Of a stretch of DNA of 64,000 bases, positions 32,069 to 43,567 are shown one piece after another. This DNA comes from Dama dama (lineage: Eukaryota; Chordata; Mammalia; Artiodactyla; Cervidae): the NCBI RefSeq assembly GCF_033118175.1, contig NC_083701.1:56185001-56249000 (forward strand). Direction: 5' to 3'. Each line of letters starts with the position of its first letter. Position 1 is the first letter of the stretch. Under the pieces are notes generated by a model. It ran no database searches. It saw only the letters and a list, made by a program, of their open reading frames with translations, and had not been told where the DNA came from. The translations under genes were made by a program, and so were the position numbers.

Positions 32069-32081
32069 ATTTTAGAGGAAA

Positions 32082-33029
32082 TAATACCCACAGGACTAAA
32101 AAAATTCTACCAGAAAGTGTAGTCTGCTCTTCCAGGGGAAGTTGCAGTGAAACACAGTAGATTTGTAATAGACAGTCTGTTCTTCTGCACAGAGGTGTCT
32201 GCAACACTACCTATCAGACTCTAATGACATATTAGAACGTTTTAAGAAGACATGAACCATTTCAAATGACTACATTAGGTGCAAAAAAGTTGTCGATATT
32301 TATTCAAACACAGGTGTTTCAATAGTTACTCAGAGAACAAATAACGGGTCACAGGCTTAGTTTCTGCAAAAATCCCGGGCTAGGACTAATCAAAATGGGA
32401 AGGCAATGGGTGTGGGTGGTAGCCAGCAGGGAACAGGGGCCTGTGCGGCAGGGGACGGGTGAGAGGGAAAGAAGCGAAACATCCGAGCTTCTAACTCCTC
32501 ACTCTTTTCCCTCAGTCCCTGGCAGCAGCCCCTACATGGGAGTTACTGTTGCCACATACACTAAATACGAACTCAGTGGCCTGGGTCCTCCTTTCTACAG
32601 GCACAGAAAGTCAAAACAGCTTTGCTGTCAGATCACTGCTGGAATGTTTGATTGGCTCCGTAGACCTCAGAGGTCTTGGCTGCAGGTTTTTGACACTTAT
32701 ATGCTGACCTTTAACTCTGGACCAGCTCTGTCCTTTACTGCCGGCGCAACATGGAATATGTTCATAAAGTTCTTTGTTTAGTCACTTTGTTAGGCAGGGT
32801 CACTCTGCAGGTCAACTCCTGTTTCCTCAGGCCAACCCAGAGAGCATAGTGGACACCATCCTTACTTCCTGAGAGAAGCATTCCTGTTAGGCATTCCCAT
32901 ATCCTATTAACCTAAATTAAATAATTCACTAACAGGAGGGTGTTGGATAAAAGGCACGAGCTCAACAAATGCAATTCATGTGACTGTGACCCTCATCTGC
33001 AAACCTGATGGCATGACCTCTGCAGCAAC
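32082..33029. other. Unique sequence with a 128-codon ORF after a splice-acceptor-like site
   Basis: A plus frame at 32395-32781 is open across a strong acceptor-like tract (CACTCTTTTCCCTCAG, ending 32515). The translation has no domain I recognise and no matching donor stands out. It could be an untranslated exon or chance. Confidence 0.35.
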
Positions 33030-33425
33030 AGCTCAGGTCCAGAAGCACTTTTGAATCACCTAAAGGGCTCCCAGGTGGTGCTAGTGGTAAAGAATCCGCC
33101 TGCCAATGCAGGAGACACAAGAGACGCAGGTTCAATCCCTGGGTCAGGAAGATCCTCTGGAATAGGGAATGGCAACCCATGCCAGGATTCACGGCTAGAA
33201 AATCCCATGGACAGAGGGACCTAACAGGCTTCGGTCCATGGGATCACAAAGAATCAGACATGACGGAGTGACTGAGCATAGCACACACAAAGGGCTTCTT
33301 AAAAATGCTGACGCCTAGCCTGCCAAAGAGCAGTTACGTCAAAATAACCAGGAGAAGGGCCATTGCACTGGTATTTTTTAAAGCTCCCTTATGATTCTCA
33401 TGTGCAGCTAAGTCCATTTCTGCTT
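33030..33425 (+). mobile_element. MER5-type hAT transposon, split by a SINE
   Basis: Left part CAGGTCCAGAAGCACTTTTG, AATCACCTAAAGG. Right part, after the SINE, CTTCTTAAAAATGCTGACGC, then TTTTTTAAAGCTCCCTTATG and ATTCTCATGTGCAGC. The order and spacing fit MER5A once the inserted SINE is removed. Confidence 0.65.
33065..33290 (+). mobile_element. Bov-tA2 SINE inserted in MER5
   Basis: Head GGGCTCCCAGGTGGTGCTAG, body ATAGGGAATGGCAACCCATG, tail GGATCACAAAGAATCAGACA ending GCACACACAA. AAAGGGCT occurs at both edges (33062 and 33289), so the left part of the duplication overlaps the SINE start. Confidence 0.92.
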
Positions 33426-33609
33426 TACATTATTTTCAGAGACAATAAATTCTTATTGGTTTGAGAATAAAAGTTTTTCAAGGCCTTTTCATCCTGTAGG
33501 GCTGACCACCCTTAACTGTTCACCTTTTAACTGTTGCTATAGGCAGGACTGCAAATGGCCCTTAATTCCTCATTAAAAGGAAATTTACTAGTTAAGAAAA
33601 AAAAAAGGA

Positions 33610-33775
33610 AGACTATTAGGAAAGGGATGGAATAGCCTGGGAGGTAGCAGGAAGGTTCAAGAGGGAGGGGACATATGTATACCTATGGCTGATTCATGTT
33701 GATGTATGGCAGAAACTAACACAATATTGTAAAGCAATTATCCTCCAATTACAATTTTAAAAAAGAAAAAGAAAA
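33610..33775 (+). mobile_element. Ruminant L1 3' end
   Basis: GTTCAAGAGGGAGGGGACAT, ATACCTATGGCTGATTCATG, TGATGTATGGCAGAAACTAA and GCAATTATCCTCCAATTAC, the common 3' end of L1 in cattle-like genomes, followed by an A-rich tail. Confidence 0.8.
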
Positions 33776-35689
33776 TAAAAGACAAACCGAGGGCTCTTAG
33801 AGAAACTGTTGCTTAAAAGCAGAGATTCTGTACTCAATGTTATCCTGAGTCTAGTCATCCTCCATAAAGATTTAGCAATTGTTTCCAAGTATCTTATGTA
33901 ACCGAACGCTGGGTGCCCTCTAGACCAGAATTAACATAGTGTTGTGTCCACTAGCCAGCACAAATATAACCCCAAAAGCCCTTGACAAAGGGTATAAGTC
34001 TTTGCTTATATTTCTTGAAAAGTGAGAGAGAAGAAATTATATAGCCATAAAACGTAGCACAGTTAAGCTTTAAAACGCCGTCTTCCCAAAAGCCCACATC
34101 GCAAAATAACAAGCGTCTCCAATATTAGCATCTCCTCCCAGCTCTTTCAAAAACACCCCGTCTCTCAAAAACTCAGCCTCCTCAGCAACTTTCATTTCTC
34201 TCTCCTCTTTTCCTAACCCATTCTTTCCTCCTATAAATAGCTTTCTGTCTGTATCATATTTCTGTCATCGTTACTTTTTATGTTTCATGCCCAGCACCCA
34301 CCATTTCTTATTCTAGTAATAGGAGCACTTTCCTCAGGAACGCACCCCCCTTCTTGACAGCGTCTCAAATGTGGCTCCAGGGCTGAATGTGAGACCCGGC
34401 CGTCACCTGGAATCCGCAGTGACTCGTCTCCTCAGGGTGAGCACGGGCCAGTCAGGACGGTTAGAACAGGCCAACTTCAAGACTGCTTAAACTGTCAGAC
34501 AAACAGTCTTCTCTTTCTTCTGAGGATACCAGGCTGAGAGATAGAATGCATCTCTAATAGCCCAAAGTGAATATAGGAAGTCTGAGAATGAAAACCGACA
34601 AGGACACAGAACACAGAGGTGGAAAGAAAGTGCACTTGGGTGTTAGAGCATCACTCCAGTAGGTTAATCCCAAACCTACTAGGTTTTTGATGGAAACCAG
34701 CTGCGCTTCAAGAAAAACTACCCTGTTTCACAAGTGAAAGAGCAATTATTTTAAAATATATTGAGCTAGGTTTCTGTCACTTGAAATTGAAAGTTGCATA
34801 CAATTCAGAAACAAGTGCTTAGAAATTAGGGTTATTATAAATAAGAGTCCACAACAGGGAACTGGCCGAGCAGCGCTAGGAGACCTCTATCCTAACCAAG
34901 CTAAGAAGTTGGAAGTGTTTGTTACGAGGTGATTGGCCTACTGCACCTGGGGATACAGAGCGCATGCCTAAGAAGACTGGAATGTTAGGAAATTTTGCAA
35001 AAAAGCTCTAGAACATAGGGATTTATCAAGTTACTCCTCACTAAGCTCCAGCAAGAAACAAACTTCCTTTACAAAGAACTTATATGCATGCTCACCTTAC
35101 TGGACACAGAGGGAAGAACATAAAATCTTGCGAAGACAGACCCTTTCTACCTACAAGTTATTGGAGATGTTTTCAATTCTGTTTGCATTTTACTTGCTAG
35201 GTTAGAGAGCCTAAGTTATCTGCCCCAGCCAGGATAAAGGTGGAATTGAAGCTAAAAGTGGAATAGGAGATAAGATACCAGGAGGAATCAACGACTTTCT
35301 CCCTCAGGCTTATTTTAAATGTGCCTCAACCTGTGAACTTCCTATGACTATTTTAAAAGGAGACAGTCAACCCTAAGGAAAAGAACCAGTCACTGGACTG
35401 CAGATTAGGGAGAAGGGGAAGGTGAGATGGGACTTCTGACCCATCTTGAGACAGAGGCCAAACTGGAGAGATATTAGGAGAGATATGAGATATTGGTCAG
35501 CTGGACAGAGCTTACTCTGGGGCCCACTCACCAGTATCTAAAGTCAGTGGCACTGACTTAAGATAACTAGTTTGTCTTTATTAAAATTTACTGACAGCAA
35601 ACAGAGCCCAAACCTACTAAGTTTTTAAAGAAATTGTGTTTTTAAGAGAATCCTCAGTCAGTTGAACAAAAGCCTACACACCTAATTTT
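33776..35689. other. Repeat-poor unique stretch (1.9 kb)
   Basis: No repeat or gene recognised. A TATAAATAG at about 34236 is isolated. A stretch near 34380-34450 is richer in CpG than its surroundings. No ORF of note. Confidence 0.4.
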
Positions 35690-35885
35690 CTGCAGCTTTT
35701 CTTTTTTCACTTAGCAACATCTTGGGAAGAGGTTCATACCAGTGCCTACTCCCTTAAATTCTACAGATTTCATTGTACAAAAGTTTTATAATCTATTGAG
35801 CAAGTCCACTATTCTGACCACTGACTTTTACCCAATTCAGAGACATCCTAAAGAATGCTGCAGTGAATATCCGTGTCTGTACTTA
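35690..35885 (-). mobile_element. Old L1 (L1ME-like) fragment, reversed
   Basis: CATTGTACAAAAGTTTTATA, ATCTATTGAGCAAGTCCACT, then AAGAATGCTGCAGTGAATAT follow an old reversed L1 UTR layout. Diverged, with approximate edges. Confidence 0.45.
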
Positions 35886-36708
35886 TGAAAAGAGGTTTTT
35901 TTCCCTTTAAAATTCAAACCTGGTACTATGGAAAGACCTGCCATGTCTTAGCTAACAACTCCTGGGAACTCAAACAAGCATTTGATCAAAACAATGACCT
36001 GAAAGCTGTCTTTATTGCCCATGTATTTTATATTTCATTACCAGATCCTAGAGTCTTAGAAACAGCCTCCAAAATCTTAACCAAAGACCCCAGCAACAAA
36101 GAGCAAAGTACCCCCAAAGACTGAAATATTAAGACCTGACCTTTGTAACGCTCCAGCATCCCACCAGCACAGTCTCCACACTCCAGTTCTCTTCTCCTTT
36201 CTGGTTGGTTTTGCCAAACTTCCACGGTTTCCGGGTATGCCAGCAGCGTGTTTGTTTTTAATTTTCTTGTGGTTTGTGAAGCCGCAGATGTGGGTGGGTG
36301 GCGGGACCCAACACTTCACTTCCTTAGTAAGTACCGCCATCGACTGCACACATATGGTTCCCATTAAAGCATATCGAAGGCACGTGTCTAATCTAGAGGG
36401 TGAAATTGGCAAAACTGAAACAGCTGTAGCTATTGATCCTCCCTTTTGAATGGGTACTACAGGAGGTGACTAGTTCAGCCCCCTTTTCTAACCTGTTTAC
36501 ATGCTTGCTTTCTTGCAAAGTGGTCAGCTCGTTTCTACTTTTATGTATATATTCTAGGCTTTTCCCCAGACTTTTCCTGGTTCAGTATTTCTTTCTTTCT
36601 CATTATTAAAAAAAACAAAAATGTAGAAAGCCATTTTGCACAGTCTATAAATACCAATGACAGACAACAACCTCCAGTGCCGGCAGAAACTGGGTGACCA
36701 GGTATTGG
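35886..36708. other. Unique sequence with an 83-codon ORF
   Basis: The plus frame 35873-36124 starts within the L1-like fragment and ends LTKDPSNKEQSTPKD. No family resemblance. Nothing else recognised. Confidence 0.35.
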
Positions 36709-37200
36709 TGTATTTTAGAAGGTGTCAACTAAAAAGATGCACACATGAGAGTTTTGAGTTAAGTTTTATTTGGGGCAAAATGAGGACTACAACCTGGGAG
36801 ACAGCACCTCAGATAACTCTGAGAAACTACTACAAAGAGGCAGTGGGGGAAGGTCAATATATAAGATTTTGGTGAAGGGGGAGTTCAGTGCAATTAAGCA
36901 TTCATTTTACAAAAGGTTTTCTGCTAGTCATGAGGAGATGATGTCACCATGAAGGGGTTCAGGGCTTATCTAGATATGAAGAGATGCAAGGATTTGGATC
37001 CTGAAATCAGTTCCTGAAAATATCTTACTATCCAAAGACCTGTTCCACCAGTTTCCCTAGAATACAGAGTGCCTCACTCTCCACCCTGCATTCCCCTCAG
37101 GGAGTGTTGAAGGTCAGCAGCTACAGTAGCACAGGGTTCAATCTCTGCAGAGGCAGATGGCAAATGTCCTTGTTCGGTTACTCTGAAAGTTAAAAGCATG
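36709..37200 (-). mobile_element. Solo LTR of an endogenous retrovirus, minus strand
   Basis: Read on the minus strand it has LTR-like signal order: a TATA-type box (CTTATATATTG, 36866-36856) followed some 86 bases later by AATAAA (36770-36765), then a T-rich U5-like end. No internal retroviral genes lie on either side, so it would be a recombination-derived solo LTR. It matches sequence I recall as common in ruminant genomes. Edges and family are uncertain. Confidence 0.5.
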
Positions 37201-37417
37201 GTCCAAACTTAGATGGAGAATTAGCAAACATCACCATAGAGATATTGCAGAAAATATAAAAATGGGTGAGGCTGACCAGGAAGAATATATGAAGTCTAGC
37301 CAGCTTTGGCGCAACTGACCTCTCAGGGACAGGGCAAGGAACCATCAAGACACAGTCAAAGCTGTGGAATAAATATCTGTAAAGTTTAATGTCCCAGAAG
37401 TCAAGAGAGAGTGTCCT
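37201..37417. other. Unique sequence
   Basis: Nothing recognised. Confidence 0.35.
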
Positions 37418-37468
37418 AGTTCATTCAGGCTGCTAAAACAAAAATACCATAAACTGGGTAGCCTATTT
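37418..37468 (-). mobile_element. MaLR LTR scrap (MST/MLT1-like), reversed
   Basis: CCTAGTTCATTCAGGCTGCT, AAAACAAAAATACCATAAAC, TGGGTAGCC is the start of a reversed MST/MLT1-type LTR, cut off after 50 bases. A longer reversed copy with the same edge lies at 39454. Confidence 0.65.
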
Positions 37469-38491
37469 CTTATTAGCATCTAGAGGCATCTGGACACCAT
37501 TCCAAATGAAAGGAAAGCTATCTAAGATTAGACCTCAAGGACACAGAGCTAAGAGTAGGACATCTGAATACCATTGTCATGATCGGCCAAATGAAAGAGC
37601 TGGTCTCCTTTGACAGGCTCAAAGCTTACAACCTCTCCTATTAAAAATAGAGAGCACTGTACCCAAACATTTCCACCTGGAAGCAATTGGTTTTCCAGTC
37701 TTAGCCAAGCTTCTAAGGACAAGGAATCAAAAGCTTTCATCTCATGATGCAAAATGATTCCTTCTTCCCTGGCATGCTATCATTATGTACACAAGCACCA
37801 GTGGAGCTGAATGGACTCCCCGTCTCGTCCACTCCCGGGAGAATTCACTGGAAGAAGCAGACATCCAACTGATTTACAATTCTGGACAGCCTTTCCCACA
37901 TACATGAGAAACTATTTCTCACAGGGCTTTTCTCAGCTGTTGCCTTTTCCTGACGCAAGTGTCAAATGCTCTGGCAGGTGAATTCTCCATCCCTGTGGTG
38001 GCCTTGGGTGCTGGCACTTGTAAACCAGTATATTTCTGTCATCACCCGAATGCCGAAGCTCAAAGGACGTGTGTATTAGAGGCAAGGCAGCTGCTGTGGC
38101 TCCCGGGAGGAAAACACAATTAAGAAATGTTTTAGCACACAGCCTCAGCCTTTCCTTTGGAGAATAAGGGGGAGAGCTGGAGAGCTAATGGGGGTCCCAG
38201 CCAGGGGAATGGCTACATTCCCTCTATAGAACCAGATACAAGACACATGAATCTAAGAAGCTTAAAGAGAAAACACAACAAAGGGAAAGTTTAAAGATCA
38301 GAGCCCACCCCATGCCTCATTTTGCCCAAACCTTTGTCTAATGTAAAGCCCAGAAACTGTTTCCTTTGATCCTGACAAAGCCCAGGGGTGAAATTTACTT
38401 CTAATGTACTTTGTATTGTGCAGGCGTAGCAGGAACCAATTGGAACTGAAAGAACAAAATGTATTTATATAAATGGGCATCTTACTCTGTT
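37469..38491. other. Unique sequence
   Basis: About 1 kb with no recognised repeat or gene. A GC-richer part at 37800-38110 is a candidate for a conservation test. Confidence 0.4.
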
Positions 38492-38925
38492 TTTTTTCTT
38501 TTCTTTTTTTTTTTTTTTTAAATTGGAGTATAATTGCTTTTGCTGGCTTCCCAAGTGATGCAGTGGTAAAGAAACTTCCTGCCAATTCAAGAGATGCAAG
38601 AGACACAGGTTCAGTCTCTGGGTTGGGGAGATCCTCTGGAGTAGGAAATGGCAGCCCACTCCAATATTCTTGCCTGTAAAATTCCATGACAGAGGAGCCT
38701 GGCAGGCTATAGTTCATAGTGTCCCAGAGAGTCTGGTAACTTAGCCCACACGTGCACAAACACACAGACACATAATTGCCTTACAATGTTGTGTCAGTGA
38801 TAGCAATACAACAATGTGAATTAGCTATATATGTGTGTATATATCCCCTCTCTCGTATCTCCCTCCCACTTATCTAGGTCATCACAGCACCAAGCCGAGC
38901 TTCCTGAAGAGCTTACTCAGGGACA
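38492..38925 (-). mobile_element. Ruminant L1 3' end, reversed, split by a SINE
   Basis: A T-rich tract (the reversed poly-A, about 38490-38519), AATTGGAGTATAATTGCTTT, then after the SINE CTTACAATGTTGTGTCAGTG, ATATATCCCCTCTCTCGTAT, CTAGGTCATCACAGCACCAA, GAGCTTCCTGAAGAGC. This gives the full 3' UTR order in reverse and supports calling the other fragments in the window ruminant L1. Confidence 0.85.
38541..38771 (+). mobile_element. Bov-tA2 SINE inserted in L1, with target-site duplication
   Basis: Head GGCTTCCCAAGTGATGCAGT, body GGAAATGGCAGCCCACTCCA, degraded tail ending in ACAAACACACAGACA. ATAATTGCTTT (38530-38540) recurs as ATAATTGCCTT (38772-38782), 10 of 11 identical. It is opposite in orientation to the host L1. 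Confidence 0.92.
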
Positions 38926-39152
38926 ATGTGTAGAGTGAAAACAGGAGACACAAAATCCTGTCTCCTCATGAGCCATCCAAAGTTCTTTCCAGAAGACCCA
39001 CCCTACTCAATACCTTCAAAGGAAAAACTTAATGACACCCCCACCATTTCACAACGGAAAACCTTACAATTTAAGAGAGTTTTATGCTGATGTAAAATGC
39101 CATGCTTATTACCAAAATGCTTTCCAATCTCACACATATACTGTTTCTTATA

Positions 39153-39326
39153 AAGCATATGGACTGTAGCCTGTCAGGCTCCTCAGTTCATGGGATTTTC
39201 CAGGCAAGAATACTGGCATGGATTGTCATTTCCTTCTGTAGGGGATCTTCCCAACCCAAGGATCAAACCCGGGTCCCCCACACTGCAAGCAGACTCTTTA
39301 CAGTCTGAGCCACCAGGGAAGCCCAT
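39153..39326 (-). mobile_element. Bov-tA SINE, reversed, tail truncated
   Basis: ATGGACTGTAGCCTGTCAGG, TTTTCCAGGCAAGAATACTG, CCCAACCCAAGGATCAAACC, head reversed AGCCACCAGGGAAGCCC. The BovB-like end (GTCGCTCAGTCG region) is missing. Confidence 0.92.
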
Positions 39327-39453
39327 ATTTTAGTACATAGCCCAAATATCCCAGACTTCAGCACCCAGGAGGTCACATTTCCCTTTCATACATAAATCAC
39401 AACAGTTGGAACCCCTCATCCTTTTGATGTTCAATCTTTTCCAGGTTTTCTTA

Positions 39454-39806
39454 GTCCATTCAAGTTCAGGATGCTCTAACAGAATACTGTGGACTGGGTG
39501 GCTTCTTTCTCACAGGTCTGGAGTCTGGAAATCTAAAGTCAAGGCACCTGCCTGATTTGCTGTCTGGTGAGAGTTCTCTCCCTGGTTCACAGACGGATGC
39601 CTTTTAACCGTGTCCTTACAGGGTGGGAGGGAGCAAGGTACTCTCTGGGCCTTTTCTTATAAGGGCACTAATCCCATTCACAGGGCTCTGCTCCTATGAC
39701 CTAATCACCTCCCACAGGCCCCACCTCCTAATACTAACACCGTGGGGCTTAGGGTTCCAACACAGATTTGGGATGGGGGAGGACATAAATATTCCATCTA
39801 CATGTT
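39454..39806 (-). mobile_element. MaLR solo LTR, MST-type, reversed
   Basis: AGTCCATTCAAGTTCAGGAT, TCTCACAGGTCTGGAGTCTG, TATAAGGGCACTAATCCCAT, GACCTAATCACCTCCCACAG, GCCCCACCTCCTAATACTAA: the standard reversed MST LTR order. Nearly complete. No internal region. Confidence 0.8.
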
Positions 39807-40473
39807 TAGGTTAGCATAGGTTTTCCCTCTACTAACAGTTCCTGAGTATCTCAGTATTTTGTGTGTTTCCTAGATCCTCCCTTCACCAGGCATTTAATTC
39901 TGGATTCTGTGAACTGCTTCTCCTTCCCTAAGGAGAGCCATCCCCAAGTAGAACAGAAACCCTTACCCTTCTCTTTTTATAGCATAGCAGATACAAGCTA
40001 CTTTTGAAAAAAATAATGATACTAAATTTATTCTAAAAGTAATTCAAAGATATTGCACAGTCCCCCGCTCCTTTAAGGTCCCTGATAAACCAAGTTTATG
40101 GCGTGTCCTCTCTACATCAGGCCACTTGCTCAGCCCCAAGGGTTTATCCAAAGGCTGTCTGTGCTCCAGGTACCTCCACATCTCCAGGTGTAGGTCAAAG
40201 GGAACCCAGTCTCAGAGAAAGAAGAAAGTGTTTCCCTCACCCTGTTCTAAGCCTCGTTTAGCAGGACTTCTTTCCAGAATGGCTGACAAGTGAAACATCT
40301 CTTTCTGTTGGAGGCAAACCCACTCCAGCTACAACCTTGCAGTTGAGCTGTTTGCAGGACAATTCTATGATGACTGATAACCTTCTTCCCAAAGTCTGTG
40401 TGCTTCAGCCTGTCCCCAGTTTGTAGGATATCAATAGCTCAGCGGAAATTAGGTGATGCCAAAATTAGTTACT
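39807..40473. other. Unique sequence
   Basis: Nothing recognised apart from short pyrimidine-rich patches. Confidence 0.4.
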
Positions 40474-40962
40474 ATTCTGTGATGCGCAGAATATTGGCTC
40501 TCAAATGTGTCTATATCCTCATCCCTGGAACCTGTGCATGTGTGTGACACCCTACACGGTGAAAGGGACTCTAGATGCGATGAAGTTGAAGACCTTGAGA
40601 TGAGGAAGCTATCCTGGATTATACATGTGGGCCCAATGTCATCAAAATGGTCCTTAAAGGTAGAGGACATTTCCTGGCTGTGATCAGGGTAGATATGACC
40701 ACAGAAGACTGGTCAGAGATATGCAACACTAATGGCTTTGCAGTGCAGAAAAGGGGCCACAAGTAAAGCAATGTGGGCAGCCTAGAGAAGCCAGAAAAAG
40801 CAAGGACATGGATTTCTCGTAGAGCCTCAAGGAAGAACATAGCTCTGCCAACACCCTAATGTTAGCTCACAATTCTGACCTACGGTCTGTAAGATAATAG
40901 ATTTGTGTTGCTTTAAGACACTAAGTTTTTAGTAACTTGTTATAGCAGCCCAGGAAAAGTAA
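40474..40962 (+). mobile_element. MaLR solo LTR, MLT1-type
   Basis: Blocks in order: CATCCCTGGAACCTGTGCAT, CTTGAGATGAGGAAGCTATC, CTGGATTATACATGTGGGCC, AATAGATTTGTGTTGCTTTA, AGACACTAAGTTTTTAGTAA, CTTGTTATAGCAGCCC. The last is the typical MaLR 3' end. Old and diverged. Confidence 0.75.
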
Positions 40963-41225
40963 TTCCTTATTCCTTTTCAGTCTCTTCTCGGTAAGTATAG
41001 AAAAGACATGGAGACACAGTCTCACCTAGGAATACACTAGTAACATGTATTATATATGTTATTCTTGTCATGTGAGTTAATCTTGGATGCAGTGTAGCAA
41101 ATTCTGATAAGCAGGGGTTCTGTACTAACTTTAGTCATTCTTGGATCCAGAAAACAATTTAAAGCAATAAAGTTAAAGACAATTGGGAGAAATTTTAAAT
41201 CAATTAGAAATAAATTCTCCAACTC
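40963..41225. other. Unique sequence
   Basis: Nothing recognised. Confidence 0.35.
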
Positions 41226-41441
41226 AAGCTGTCTCAATTTGTCTGAGACCACTGACATTTGGGGCCAGGTCAGTCTGTGTTACGGGGAGGGGCGGCTGCC
41301 CTGTGCATTGTGGGACATTTAGCAGCAACCCTGACTCTACCCCCTAGATTTCAGGAGCCCCCATCTGTGACGATCAAAAATGTCTCCAGACATGGCCAAG
41401 TGTCCCCCCGAGACAAAATCATGGGTGGCTGAGAACCAATC
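41226..41441 (-). mobile_element. MER20 hAT-Charlie transposon
   Basis: CCACTGACATTTGGGGCCAG, GCCCTGTGCATTGTGGGACA, TTTAGCAGCAACCCTGACTC, AATGTCTCCAGACATGGCCA, AAGTGTCCCCC, GGTGGCTGAGAACCAATC, essentially the whole element. MER20 copies have been reported as a source of hormone-responsive enhancers in endometrial cells of placental mammals. Nothing here shows that this copy is active. Confidence 0.8.
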
Positions 41442-42399
41442 TTTTATCTCAAAGGTATATTGGGGGAAAATAAAAGACGCCATCTTCCAAGGATAACTTG
41501 GCTATTTCAGAATAGGAAAGTGTTCCGTTGAGAAGTATACATTGGTCGGATATGTGTCAATCCCACCAGCCATTAGGTTCTCAATGCATGGAACACGGTT
41601 AGGGATACAAATATTCATTTCACAGTGATTTAGATATTTGGATAAATTCAGTGCTTTCTCCCCCACTTTTAATACAAGCTCTTTTTCCATGAGTCAATCA
41701 TTTTTCCTGGCAAACTGACTTGGAATGGCATTAAATAAGAAAGGCATAGTGGCTGCACTTGTAAGGGCATGGTGTGACTTCTTAGGAGATCAGGCATCAG
41801 CTCAACCAACTGGAGGCAGCTTCGAGTTACAGGGCACAGGCTAGTGGGCAGAGGGGGTGTTGCCCCAGAGCCACTCGCTGAGAGGGGCAGCAGCTCCCAG
41901 CAGAGCTGAATTAGCTTGGGCTAAAGTCGTCAGATGGGCTCTGTTCTTAGAAAAAAACTCCACTGAAGGAGATGTCCACACAAACAAACAGCCCCATAAT
42001 TCTATTCCATGAATGAAATTTAGCTACATAACCTTAAGTGCTGGCATCTCAGGCAGCCACATGCACAAGAAATCAAAGGTTATCTATTCTCAAATATGGT
42101 AATGATCTAAAAATAGGGATGTGATTTAGGAACTAAACAAAGCAACAGAGTTGGTTGTCTCTAACCTGTGAAAAAGCCAGTGTATGAATTCAGCAGACAA
42201 CAATTTGAAAATGAAGACATCACTAGAGCAAACCTTAATCCATTATCACAATCCGATGAATTCAAATTAATAAATTAATGGAGCAGGGAGTCCAAGGTTC
42301 TATTCTGTAGCAAAATATCCGAGAATTTGGGTGACATCTTTTTTCAGACCATCGATAAGGTCAGCTGGGTGTCTTTTACAAAATAAAGAGTTTTTCAAA
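41442..42399. other. Unique sequence
   Basis: No repeat or gene recognised. Short minus frames (41502-41690, 42300-42557) lack family resemblance. Confidence 0.4.
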
Positions 42400-42608
42400 A
42401 GAACAGCATGTATACTATCTATGGTGAAACAGATCACCAGCCCAGGTGGGATGCATGAGACAAGTGCTCCGGCCTGGTGCACTGGGAAGACCCAGAGGAA
42501 TCGGGTGGAGAGGGAGGTGGGAGCGGGGATCGGGATGGGGAATACGTGTAAATCCATGGCTGATTCATATCAATGTATGACAAAACCCACTGGAAAAAAA
42601 AAAAAAAG
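42400..42608 (+). mobile_element. Ruminant L1 3' end (young subtype)
   Basis: GTGAAACAGATCACCAGCCC, GGGATGCATGAGACAAGTGC, CTGGTGCACTGGGAAGACCC, GGAATACGTGTAAATCCATG, CAATGTATGACAAAACCCAC, then a poly-A run. This 3' UTR subtype differs from that at 33.6 and 43.6 kb and is typical of recent bovid L1 copies. The poly-A replaces the usual last bases. Confidence 0.8.
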
Positions 42609-42619
42609 ATTAAATTCTC

Positions 42620-42668
42620 TTTTCAAAATAAAAAAATAAATAAATAAAAATAAATAAATAAATAAAAT
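42620..42668 (+). repeat. (AAAT)n microsatellite
   Basis: AAAAAAATAAATAAATAAAA, AATAAATAAATAAATAAAAT follows the L1 poly-A region after a short unique spacer. Confidence 0.85.
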
Positions 42669-43566
42669 GGGATTTTCTTTGAAGTACATTTATGATGTCC
42701 ATTTGCCAGATGTGGTGATAGTCTATGGAAGCAGTATTTAGGAATGGAAAAGTAAGTTAAAAGTGATAAATGGGATCTTTTAAGCGGGGTCCTATTTTAG
42801 ATAATTTTTATAAATATATTCCCCATAATGAATAATCACTACACAATTAGGAAAAAACCCATTTCTCCTTTAAAATAATTAATTCCCATTTTCCTTTTAG
42901 ATTAAATTCAAGGTGATGCCTCAATTACATTACAGATAAAGGCATCATGACCACAACTTTATAGTTCTCTTTAAATATTTCAAGGTCCATTACCTCAGGG
43001 GGATTAAGTCCCTATGTGTTTCTCCAGAATGAGGGCTGATGGATGGAAGCTTCAGAAAATCAGGTTTCAGAGCAAAATACAAAAAGAAAACTCTTGTTGT
43101 TTAATGAGAATGGCTTAGCCACAGACTGAGCTCCACTGGTCATCAACTCCTCCGGCAGGGTCTGCATCATCAACTAAAAATGATTTAAAGGAGAAGCTAA
43201 GCTAGCAGCCCTTAGAACAGCCTCTTACATTGCCAGGGTCCACTCCAGCGTTGGGGGTGGCCATCAGCTAAGGCTCCCAGGTCCTGGGTTCTTAGAGGTC
43301 AGGTGACTCTCCCAGCCCCACAGGGACCTGAGACGGCCCCCAGGGCCTCAGGGACAGGAGGTGTGGGCTCTGTCCTGTGTTGCAGCCGTGACTGAGCACG
43401 AGCTCTGTCAACAGCACGGGTCAGCAGAGAGCACAAATGGCCCGTCTGTTCTTCCCTGCCCTTACTCCCCTCACCATCAGCAAAATGTTTTGTAATCAAC
43501 TGATGATCCCATCCCTAGTTAGTTAGATCCCCTTTTGATTCTTTCAAGCTTGCTCAAAATTTTGGC
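42669..43566. other. Unique sequence
   Basis: AT-rich at first, GC-richer at 43210-43460, where a 66-codon minus frame lies. Nothing recognised. Confidence 0.4.
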
Positions 43567-43567
43567 T

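Noticed and set aside
34228..34245. TATAAATAG as a promoter
   Set aside because: Isolated match in unique AT-rich DNA with no initiator, ORF or exon downstream that I can support.
35873..36124. 83-codon ORF as a small protein
   Set aside because: Its start lies in an L1-like fragment and the translation matches no known family.
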